From contig JAFXPG010000008.1 in assembly GCA_017528045.1 (NCBI GenBank), positions 1 through 39,785 of the forward strand: 39,785 bases of DNA, given 5' to 3'. Shown one piece after another: positions 1 through 8,109 of this stretch. This DNA comes from Alphaproteobacteria bacterium. Its GTDB lineage: Bacteria > Pseudomonadota > Alphaproteobacteria > Rs-D84. The translations under genes were made by a program, and so were the position numbers. The notes beneath the pieces were generated by a model, which saw nothing but the letters and a program-made list of their open reading frames with translations, had not been told where the DNA came from and searched no databases. Each line of letters begins with the position of its first letter. Position 1 is the stretch's first letter.

Positions 1-2
1 AA

Positions 3-2621
3 AATATATTAAAAATGCTGATTGGTTCTGTGAATGACAGAATGGTAAAATCTTATGAAAAAACAGTTTCTGCAATAAACAAATTAGAACCTAAATATGC
101 AGCACTGTCTGATGAAGAAATACATAATTTAACAAATGTTTTTCGTGAACGTTTAAAAAATGGTGAATCTGAAAAAGATATTTTACCTGATGTTTTTGCC
201 GCTGTTCGCGAAGCTGCTAAGCGTTCTATTGGATTACGTCATTTTGATGTTCAGTTAATTGGTGGTATGGTTTTAAATAACGGCCAAATTTCAGAAATGA
301 AAACAGGTGAAGGAAAAACATTAGTTGCAACATTAGCTTTATATTTAAAAGCTTTACACGGCAAAGGAGCACATTTAATAACAGTTAACGATTATTTGGC
401 TTCTCGTGATGCTGGTTGGATGGGACAAGTTTATAGATTTTTAGGTATGACTATTGGTGTAATACAACATGATATGTCTGATGAAGACAGACGTGCAGCA
501 TATAATTGTGATATTACATATGTGACAAATTCAGAACTAGGTTTTGATTATTTACGAGACAATATGAAATTTACCAAAGATCAACAAGTGTTACGTCCAT
601 TCTTTTTTGCTATTGTTGACGAAGTTGACAGTATTTTAATCGATGAAGCACGTACTCCATTAATTATTTCTGGTCCAGCTGAAGATACCAGTGAATTATA
701 CAGTAAAGTGGATGATGTTGTTGTTAAATTAGTACCTGAAGATTATAAAATAGACGAAAAAGATAGGCATGTAACATTAACGGAAAATGGTATAGATCAT
801 GCAACTAGTTTATTAAAGGAATCAGGTGTTTTGGTTGGCGATAATCTGTATGCATCTGAAAATGCTTTATTAGTTATGCATTTACAACAATCTTTGTTGG
901 CTCATCATTTATATGTTAAAAATGTAAATTATGTTGTGCGTAATGGCGAAGTTTTAATTGTTGATGAATTTACAGGTCGTGTTATGACAGGACGCCGTTT
1001 TGGTAAAGGCTTACACCAAGCAATTGAAGCAAAAGAACACGTTGAGGTTCAACCAGAAAATCAAACTGTATCCAGTATATCTTATCAAAACCTGTTCAGA
1101 ATGTACCCTGTTCTAGCTGGTATGACAGGAACAGCTATGACAGAAGCTGCTGAATTTGAAGAAATTTATAAATTGCGTGTCGTTGCTATTCCAACAAACA
1201 GACCTGTTGCTCGTATAGATCATCATGATGAGATATATCGTAACAAAGAAGAAAAATACGATGCTATTATTAAACAAATTAAAGAATGTATGGAACGCAA
1301 ACAACCAGTGTTAGTAGGAACAGTTTCTATTGAAAAATCTGAAGAATTAGCAAAAATAGTTGAATCAAAATTAGGTATTAAACCTGCTGTGTTAAATGCT
1401 AAACACCATGAATCTGAAGCAAAAATAGTTTCTCAAGCTGGTGCACCTGGTGCTGTGACAATTGCGACTAATATGGCTGGTCGTGGAACAGATATTAAAT
1501 TGGGTGGTAATGCAGAAGATTTGATTGCTGAATTAGATGAAACAGCACCTGATTTTGAAGAAAAGAAACAAGAAATAATAAACAAAATAGAAGAAAATAA
1601 AAAAATAGTGCTGGAGGCTGGTGGTTTATATGTTATAGGAACAGAACGTCATGAATCACGTCGTATTGATAATCAGTTGCGTGGACGTTCTGGTCGTCAA
1701 GGTGATCCTGGTGATTCTAAATTCTTTTTAGCACTAGATGACGATTTAATGCGTATTTTTGGTGCTGCGAGATTGCAAAACATGTTGACCACTTTAGGTT
1801 TGAAACCTGGTGAAGCAATTACTCACCCTTGGATAACAAAGGCCTTGGAAAAAGCACAAAAACGTGTAGAAGCCAGATATTTTGAAGCCAGAAAAGAATT
1901 ATTAAAATACGATAATGTTATGAATGATCAAAGATCGGTTATTTATAAACAACGTGATGATTTGATGACGTCAGAAGATTTAACACCATTTGTTCAAGAT
2001 TTAATTGGCGATGTTGTCGAAATGATTTGTGAAAAGAATATTCCAGAAAAAGCACACCCTATGGATTGGAATATAGAAGGTATTCACGATGATATGATGC
2101 GCATGTTTGCATTAGATATAACAGATATAGATAAATGGAAAAAAGATGAAACTGTATCTGAACGCAGCGCATATAACACATTATTAAATTTGGCAATGCA
2201 TCGTTATAAACAACAATCTGATAAATATGGTCCAGAATTAATGCAAACAGCCCAAAGACAAATGTTACTTGGTGCTTTAGATTCTGTATGGAAACGCCAT
2301 TTACAACAAATGGATTATCTACAAGGTTCTATTGGTTTGCGTGGGTACGCTCAAAAGAACCCTTTGTATGAATACAAAAACGAAGCACTAGAATTATTTA
2401 AAAATACAATGGCTAATTTTAAATCTGTGTCAGTTGCTTATATTTGTCGTATGAATTTAACACGCGAAGACGTTGATGCAACAGCACAACAACATGCTGA
2501 ACATGATTCACAGTTAAATACAAATGCGAATAATATGTCAAATATGAATATTTCTCGTAACGCATTATGCCCTTGTGGTTCGGGATTAAAATATAAACAT
2601 TGTCATGGCAAATTAAAATAA
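3..2621 (+). CDS. secA: SecA preprotein translocase ATPase (5' end probably cut by window edge)
   Basis: SecA is the cytosolic ATPase that drives unfolded preproteins through SecYEG. Numbering from the first in-window ATG (base 15), the Walker A GEGKT lies near residues 98-102, the DEVD box near 207-210, the helicase motif NMAGRGTDIKLGG and the ERHESRRIDNQLRGRSGRQG block follow, and the protein ends in a SEC-C zinc motif (CPCGSG, then HCHG). The first ATG has no Shine-Dalgarno sequence, and the open frame continues upstream as N-I-L-K. SecA proteins usually have a short FLKK-like segment before the GSxNDR motif, so I infer that the true start lies a few codons left of the window. The rest is full length for the family. 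dnaE follows after 15 bases. Confidence 0.97.
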   Translation, partial: NILKMLIGSVNDRMVKSYEKTVSAINKLEPKYAALSDEEIHNLTNVFRERLKNGESEKDILPDVFAAVREAAKRSIGLRHFDVQLIGGMVLNNGQISEMKTGEGKTLVATLALYLKALHGKGAHLITVNDYLASRDAGWMGQVYRFLGMTIGVIQHDMSDEDRRAAYNCDITYVTNSELGFDYLRDNMKFTKDQQVLRPFFFAIVDEVDSILIDEARTPLIISGPAEDTSELYSKVDDVVVKLVPEDYKIDEKDRHVTLTENGIDHATSLLKESGVLVGDNLYASENALLVMHLQQSLLAHHLYVKNVNYVVRNGEVLIVDEFTGRVMTGRRFGKGLHQAIEAKEHVEVQPENQTVSSISYQNLFRMYPVLAGMTGTAMTEAAEFEEIYKLRVVAIPTNRPVARIDHHDEIYRNKEEKYDAIIKQIKECMERKQPVLVGTVSIEKSEELAKIVESKLGIKPAVLNAKHHESEAKIVSQAGAPGAVTIATNMAGRGTDIKLGGNAEDLIAELDETAPDFEEKKQEIINKIEENKKIVLEAGGLYVIGTERHESRRIDNQLRGRSGRQGDPGDSKFFLALDDDLMRIFGAARLQNMLTTLGLKPGEAITHPWITKALEKAQKRVEARYFEARKELLKYDNVMNDQRSVIYKQRDDLMTSEDLTPFVQDLIGDVVEMICEKNIPEKAHPMDWNIEGIHDDMMRMFALDITDIDKWKKDETVSERSAYNTLLNLAMHRYKQQSDKYGPELMQTAQRQMLLGALDSVWKRHLQQMDYLQGSIGLRGYAQKNPLYEYKNEALELFKNTMANFKSVSVAYICRMNLTREDVDATAQQHAEHDSQLNTNANNMSNMNISRNALCPCGSGLKYKHCHGKLK

Positions 2622-2636
2622 CACAAGGATTTTATT

Positions 2637-5600
2637 GTGGCAGATTTTGTACATCTTCGTGTTCATTCTAAGATATCAGTTGGTGCCAGCACCCTGTCAG
2701 TGGCCAGTAACAAAAAATTAGGTATATTAAAAGGTATACCTGAATTGTGTCACGACAATAATATGTTTGCGTGTGCATTAACTGATACAAACATGATGTC
2801 TGGATGTGCAGAATTTTCTGATGTTATGCCATCAAATAAATTACAACCTATTATTGGTGTAGAATTATCTTTAAATCATCATAATGCTGACCCAAAAATT
2901 TTAAGACAGTCTTCATTATCTAAGATAGTATTGTTAGCAAAACATCACGAAGGATATTTAAATTTATGTAATTTAAGTCGTATAATGTATATGCGTCAAG
3001 AAAACCATCATCTTGGTCCGTATATTACAATGTCAGAATTAAAAGCTAATAAAGATGATTTGATTTGTTTATCTGGTGCACATACTGGTGCAATAGGAAT
3101 GGCAATATTGAACAACCAAAACAATACAGCTTTTAATATTGCACAACAATTTTTAGATATTTTTGGAAATAATTTTTACATAGAAATACAGCGACATGGT
3201 TTAGATGAAGAAATAAAAACTGAACCTGTATTTTTGCAAATTGCACGTGATTTGAATATTCCTATTGTCGCGACAAATGACGTATGTTTTCCTATGCCAG
3301 AAGATTATGAAGCGATGGATGCTTTAGGATGTGTTTTAGGTCAAACAAAAGTTATAGATCCAGACAGACCACGAAAATCATCAGAACAATATTTTAAAAC
3401 ATCTGAAGAAATGTCAGAATTGTTTTCTGACTTACCAGAAGCAATAGAAAATACAGTTAACATTGCGAAACGCTGTGCTTTTTATGTAAATGTTCACGAA
3501 AAACCTTTGTTACCACGTTTTGGTGCTGATTTGGAAACAGAATGTCAAATGTTGCGCGATGCAACAATGAATGGCTTAAAAGCCAGAATAGAAGAACATG
3601 GAATAAAAGACAGTAAACCATATTTTGAACAGGCAGAATATGAATTGGGTGTTATTATAGGTATGGGATTTCCAGGTTATTTCTTAATTGTTGCTGATTA
3701 TATCAATTGGTGTCGAAACAACGATATATTAACTGGTCCTGGACGTGGTTCTGGAGCTGGTTCAATTGTTGCATGGGCATTAGGTATAACCCATGTTGAT
3801 CCGTTGAAATACGGTTTATTGTTTGAAAGATTTTTAAATCCAGATCGTATATCAATGCCCGATTTTGACGTTGATTTTGAACCAACAGGTATAGAAAAAG
3901 TATTAGATTATGTTGGTGAAAAATATGGTCGTGATTCTGTGTGCAGAATTATTACTTTTGGCAGTTTACAGGCGCGTGGTGCAATAAGAGATATTGGTCG
4001 TGTTTATGGAATACCTTATTCTAAATCAGACAGATTATCTAAATTAATTCCACAAGATGCAAAAACATTAAAAGATGCAGTTGAATCATCAAAAGAAATT
4101 CAAGATATTTTAGAAAATGATTCTGATATGAATAAGGTCGTTTCTGTTGCAGAAGATTTAGAAGGATCTATTCGTAATCTTGGTCAGCATGCTTGTGGTG
4201 TTGTTATAGGAGACAGACCAACAACAAAAATTGCTCCTGTTTATCGGGATCCGGCGAACCCTTTGCCATCTTGTCAGTTTGATGGACATTATTTGGAAAG
4301 TGCTGGGTTAATTAAATTTGACTTTTTAGGTCTAGAAACATTGGTTGTATTAAAATATGCTACAAAATTAATACAAAAAACACGTGGTATAAATATTGAT
4401 TTAGATCAAATTCCAACAGATGATGAAAAAACAATGTCTTTGTGGCAGTCTGGTTTAACAGAAGGTATTTTCCAATTTGATGCTCCTTTTGTTCAACAAA
4501 CTTTGAAAAAAATGCATCCAACCAGTTTCTTAGAAATATCTGCACTAAATGCATTGAACCGTCCTGGGCCTATTGCGTTTATTCCACAATTTATTGCACG
4601 TATGCATGGTGAAGAACCTATTGAATATGTTCATCCTCGGGCTGAACCTATATTAAAAGAAAGTTATGGTATTATTGTTTATCAAGAACAAGTTATGCAA
4701 TTAACCCGTGCACTAGCAGGATTTACACGTGGTGAATCAGATACAGTGCGTAAAGCTATGGGTAAGAAGAAACTGGAATTACTGGCTAAATTAGAAGTTA
4801 AATTCTTAGAAGGATGTAAAAAAGAAGAAACTTTGGATGAAGTAACCGCAAAAGATTTATGGGAAAAATTTAAAGAATTTGCGAAATACGCGTTTAATAA
4901 ATCCCATGCTATCGCCTATTCTATTGTTGCAAACCAATGTGCTTATTTGAAAGCGCATTTCCCAGCAGAGTTTTTAGCAGCGTCTATGTCCAGTAATATG
5001 AATGACACAGATCAACTGGCTATATTTGTTGATGATGTAAAATCTAATTTTAACATACCAATTGTTGCCCCTGATATTAATGAAAGTGAATCTACTTTTA
5101 CTGTAAAAAACGGAAAAATTATATATGCCTTGGCTGCTATCAAAGGTGTTGGAACTGTTGCTACTGATGCTATAGTTGCAGAGCGAGAAGCTAACGGTAA
5201 ATTTAAGAATTTAACTGATTTTGCAAAACGTTGTTCTTCAATTATAAACAAACGAATTTTAGAAGCTTTTGCAAAAGTTGGCGTTTTAGATTCATTAGAA
5301 AAAAATCGTGCATTAATATTTATGAATGCTGATGCAATTTTATCTTATGCTTCTAAATCTCGCGAAAGTGCAAATTCTTTATCTTTATTTGCTAATACAA
5401 CGCAAGATGATGTCAGTGAAGACAGATTGTTAAAAGATTTACCAAAAACTGAACCTTGGACATTTGGTCAAAAATTAGAAAACGAATTATCTGCACTTGG
5501 TTTTTATATTTCTGCACATCCATTAGATCAATACAAACATTTAATATCTCGTGCAAAATTACCAACCAGTGCAACTTTAGAATCTTTAGGAGACAGAAAA

Positions 5601-6068
5601 CCTGTTCAAATTGCAGCAACTGTTAACTCTTTTTCAAGACGTAAAACAAAGACGGGTAAAGAAATGTTGACTGTGAACGCCTCAGACAGTTTTGGTAATA
5701 TTGAAGGTGTCGCATTTGGTGACAGTGCTATTGATTTATCTCAAACATTAAATTCAGAAACAGAAGTTGTAATTTCAGGCAAAACTTCTGTTCGTGATGA
5801 ACGAGTTTCTATATTCATAGATTCGATTATGCCATTAGCGAAATGGGTTGCAAAAATAGCAAAACGCATAACCATAGATGTTAATGATAAAAATGTTCTG
5901 CCAGATGTAAAAAAAGCTTTATCTGCTTTAAAACCAGGATACACACAAATTGTATTGAATTTACACAGTAAAAAAACAGCATCTTTATTACTGAAAAATA
6001 CTGTTGAATTAGATACTAATACAGCAAAAGATTTAGCAGCTTTGGGTACAAAGGTGTCAATAGAATAA
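2637..6068 (+). CDS. dnaE: DNA polymerase III alpha subunit
   Basis: This is the catalytic subunit of the replicative polymerase, 1143 aa, normal for DnaE. It starts at GTG, preceded by AAGGA eight bases upstream. The N-terminal PHP domain begins FVHLRVHS. The polymerase active site is visible as GPGRGSGAGS (about 367-376) and PDFDVDF (408-414), with the third Asp in IKFDFLGLE (about 562). YAFNKSHAIAYS, a helix-hairpin-helix region (AIKGVGTVA) and an OB fold (VQIAATVNSFSRRKTKTGKEM) follow. Some PHP residues look degenerate (HSKIS rather than HSDYS), so proofreading activity in this domain is unlikely. The gene lies between secA and rsmH, probably in the same transcript. Confidence 0.97.
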   Translation: MADFVHLRVHSKISVGASTLSVASNKKLGILKGIPELCHDNNMFACALTDTNMMSGCAEFSDVMPSNKLQPIIGVELSLNHHNADPKILRQSSLSKIVLLAKHHEGYLNLCNLSRIMYMRQENHHLGPYITMSELKANKDDLICLSGAHTGAIGMAILNNQNNTAFNIAQQFLDIFGNNFYIEIQRHGLDEEIKTEPVFLQIARDLNIPIVATNDVCFPMPEDYEAMDALGCVLGQTKVIDPDRPRKSSEQYFKTSEEMSELFSDLPEAIENTVNIAKRCAFYVNVHEKPLLPRFGADLETECQMLRDATMNGLKARIEEHGIKDSKPYFEQAEYELGVIIGMGFPGYFLIVADYINWCRNNDILTGPGRGSGAGSIVAWALGITHVDPLKYGLLFERFLNPDRISMPDFDVDFEPTGIEKVLDYVGEKYGRDSVCRIITFGSLQARGAIRDIGRVYGIPYSKSDRLSKLIPQDAKTLKDAVESSKEIQDILENDSDMNKVVSVAEDLEGSIRNLGQHACGVVIGDRPTTKIAPVYRDPANPLPSCQFDGHYLESAGLIKFDFLGLETLVVLKYATKLIQKTRGINIDLDQIPTDDEKTMSLWQSGLTEGIFQFDAPFVQQTLKKMHPTSFLEISALNALNRPGPIAFIPQFIARMHGEEPIEYVHPRAEPILKESYGIIVYQEQVMQLTRALAGFTRGESDTVRKAMGKKKLELLAKLEVKFLEGCKKEETLDEVTAKDLWEKFKEFAKYAFNKSHAIAYSIVANQCAYLKAHFPAEFLAASMSSNMNDTDQLAIFVDDVKSNFNIPIVAPDINESESTFTVKNGKIIYALAAIKGVGTVATDAIVAEREANGKFKNLTDFAKRCSSIINKRILEAFAKVGVLDSLEKNRALIFMNADAILSYASKSRESANSLSLFANTTQDDVSEDRLLKDLPKTEPWTFGQKLENELSALGFYISAHPLDQYKHLISRAKLPTSATLESLGDRKPVQIAATVNSFSRRKTKTGKEMLTVNASDSFGNIEGVAFGDSAIDLSQTLNSETEVVISGKTSVRDERVSIFIDSIMPLAKWVAKIAKRITIDVNDKNVLPDVKKALSALKPGYTQIVLNLHSKKTASLLLKNTVELDTNTAKDLAALGTKVSIE

Positions 6069-6072
6069 AAAA

Positions 6073-6921
6073 ATGAAACATATACCAGTACTTTTAAATT
6101 CTGTATTAACAACATTAGGCGATATAAGAAATCGCACTGTTGTAGATTGTACTTTTGGTGCCGGTGGTTATAGTCGGGCTTTTCTTGAACGTGGTGCAAA
6201 TATAATTGCTTTTGATCGCGATACTAATGTAATTCAAGATGCAGAAAATTTAAAATCAGAATATGGTGAACGTTTCAAATTTATAAACAAAGATTTTGCT
6301 GAAATAAAAAATTTATCAGAATATGATTTTGATGATGTGGTTTTTGATTTAGGTATATCTTCTATGCAGATAGATAATGCTGAACGTGGTTTTTCTTTTC
6401 GTTTTGATGCGCCTTTAGATATGCGTATGGATGAAAGATTAAAATATTCTGCATATGATTTAATTAAAAATACATCCGTTGAAGATTTAGCTGATATATT
6501 ATACAAATATGGGGATATAAAAAAACCACGATTGGTGGCAAATATATTAAAAGAAAAAATGCCAAAAACAACATTTGAATTAAAAGATTTGATTAAAAAC
6601 CATAATGATATAGCCCCAATATTTCAAGCTTTACGTATAGCTGTTAACGATGAAATGGGACAATTAGAATCTGCATTACAATCTGTTCATGATAAATTAC
6701 ATATTGGTGGAAAATGTGTTTGTGTAACATTTCATTCTTTAGAAGATAGAATTGTAAAAAATACTTTTCGTAAATGGTCAGAAAATACCGGTGACCCCAG
6801 ATTACCAACAGTATTTGAACCTGATTATAAATTATTAAAAACTTATACACCTTCTGATGAAGAATTGGAATATAATCCGCGGGCCAGATCTGCACATATG
6901 CGGGCTGTAGAAAAGGTATAA
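6073..6921 (+). CDS. rsmH: 16S rRNA (cytosine1402-N4)-methyltransferase RsmH
   Basis: RsmH (MraW) methylates N4 of C1402 in the 16S rRNA decoding centre using SAM. The 282-aa protein shows the family start HIPVLLNSV, the SAM-binding VDCTFGAGGYSRAFLE, DLGISSMQID, RGFSFRFDAPLDMRMD, RIAVNDE, VTFHSLEDRIVK and the end NPRARSAHMRAVE. It starts five bases after the dnaE stop with no good Shine-Dalgarno sequence, which suggests translational coupling. It is not followed by ftsL, ftsI or murE, so it sits outside the usual division and cell wall cluster. Confidence 0.96.
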   Translation: MKHIPVLLNSVLTTLGDIRNRTVVDCTFGAGGYSRAFLERGANIIAFDRDTNVIQDAENLKSEYGERFKFINKDFAEIKNLSEYDFDDVVFDLGISSMQIDNAERGFSFRFDAPLDMRMDERLKYSAYDLIKNTSVEDLADILYKYGDIKKPRLVANILKEKMPKTTFELKDLIKNHNDIAPIFQALRIAVNDEMGQLESALQSVHDKLHIGGKCVCVTFHSLEDRIVKNTFRKWSENTGDPRLPTVFEPDYKLLKTYTPSDEELEYNPRARSAHMRAVEKV

Positions 6922-6929
6922 ATATGCTA

Positions 6930-6958
6930 TTGACCTAAATTTTGTTTTTGTATAAAAT
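6930..6958 (+). promoter_or_regulatory. Sigma70-type promoter of the envelope operon
   Basis: TTGACC (6930-6935) is separated by exactly 17 bases from TAAAAT (6953-6958) in the gap after rsmH. Transcription would start near 6965, just ahead of the AGGAAAGGA ribosome site (6968-6976) of the next gene. Confidence 0.7.
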
Positions 6959-6978
6959 AGACGTTAAAGGAAAGGAAA

Positions 6979-7470
6979 ATGAAAAAAATATTATCTGCTT
7001 TATTTGGAATATTATTAACAAACAACGTGCTTGCGAACCCTGCATGTGCTGTTTGTACTGTTGCTATTGGTGCAACACTTACTATATCCAGAAAATTAGG
7101 AGTATGTGATAATGCTGTTGCTGTTTGGCTGGGGGCGTTTTTAGTTATTTTGGGGTATTGGGCAATAAAATGGTTTGATAAAAAGAATTGGCACTTTATC
7201 GGACGTGATATTATTTTGATGTTATTGTCTTTTTCAATGATTGGTGCTTTATATATTAAACATCTGGTTTACAGTCCTTGTTATTGGATATTGGATGCCT
7301 TTTTATTCTGGGCCATTATTGGTGGAATTGTTTATATTATATCCCAAAAAATATATGAATATATGAAACGTCATAACAATAACCATGCACATTTTCCTTT
7401 TGAAAAAGTTGTTTTGGCTTTAGTGATGTTATTTATAACAAGTTTATTGGTTTCTAAATTTGCATTTTAA
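6979..7470 (+). CDS. Small polytopic membrane protein with N-terminal CxxC, unknown function
   Basis: The 163-aa protein has a hydrophobic signal-like start (MKKILSALFGILLTNNVLA) followed by NPACAVCTVAIGA, so a CxxC pair would sit at the outer membrane face. About four membrane segments follow (roughly residues 45-65, 75-92, 100-125 and 143-162), with a lone Cys in YSPCYW between two of them. The C-terminal loop reads HAHFPFEKVV. I recall similar proteins annotated as hypothetical in Patescibacteria, but this is memory, not a search. The stop codon overlaps a possible start of the next gene (TAATG). A thiol or metal role is possible because of the CxxC, but nothing proves it. Confidence 0.85.
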   Translation: MKKILSALFGILLTNNVLANPACAVCTVAIGATLTISRKLGVCDNAVAVWLGAFLVILGYWAIKWFDKKNWHFIGRDIILMLLSFSMIGALYIKHLVYSPCYWILDAFLFWAIIGGIVYIISQKIYEYMKRHNNNHAHFPFEKVVLALVMLFITSLLVSKFAF

Positions 7471-7484
7471 TGAAAGGAAAAAAT

Positions 7485-8084
7485 ATGAAAAAAGCTGATA
7501 AAAAATTATCTATGGAAGAAATGATTGAAAAGTTAGATGCTGCAAAAAAAGCTAACCCTTTAGACTTGTCTTCTGATCAAGATTTGTCTATTGCTTTGAT
7601 GAATTTGGTTTCTTTAGAAGAACATTTCTTTTTCAGTGGCGCAAAAACTGGAAAAACAGGTTTTTATGATTTGATTAATGTTGCACGTAATATGCGTAAA
7701 GAATTAATGGAAAAAATCGTAAAAAAATCTGGCCCAGAAGATGGTGAAGTTTGGTGTATTTCTAAACATTTGTTGGCTGCTTCTATGCGTTTATATGAAG
7801 TTGGAACAAAGGCTATTGGCGCAGGAAAGAAAAAAGAAGCTTATGACATGTTTTCAAAAGCATATGATTTGTATTCTTTGTTCTGGGGATTAAATATGCA
7901 TCTTATAGATTTAGAAGGTGTTCATGAAAATATACCTGCTTTTTATGAAGGTGCTAAAGAAAGTTGTAAAATAAAAGAATCTGAAAAAAAATCAGTAAAA
8001 ACAACCGGTAAACAAGAAAAAGTATCCAGTGTAAAGAAATTAGGTCAATGGGTTAAAAATGCAGTTAATTGCTGTATTGAATAA
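7485..8084 (+). CDS. Conserved helical protein of unknown function
   Basis: This is a soluble, mostly helical protein of 199 aa. I chose ATG 7485 because GAAAGGA lies six bases before it. An ATG at 7470 overlapping the previous stop is possible but lacks its own ribosome site. Recognisable blocks are ALMNLVSLEEHFF, NVARNMRKELMEKIV, EVWCISKHLLAASMRLYEVG and AYDLYSLFWGLN, followed by a Lys-rich tail. There is no signal peptide or membrane segment. The central block matches a hypothetical family I associate with the same Patescibacteria neighbourhoods as the preceding gene (recollection only). Tight linkage suggests that it acts with the membrane protein. Confidence 0.85.
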   Translation: MKKADKKLSMEEMIEKLDAAKKANPLDLSSDQDLSIALMNLVSLEEHFFFSGAKTGKTGFYDLINVARNMRKELMEKIVKKSGPEDGEVWCISKHLLAASMRLYEVGTKAIGAGKKKEAYDMFSKAYDLYSLFWGLNMHLIDLEGVHENIPAFYEGAKESCKIKESEKKSVKTTGKQEKVSSVKKLGQWVKNAVNCCIE

Positions 8085-8109
8085 ACCACTTGATTTAATT
8101 TAGGAAAAA

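Noticed and set aside
5741-6199. 152-codon minus-strand frame over the dnaE/rsmH junction
   Set aside because: It is antisense to two conserved genes and has no family features.
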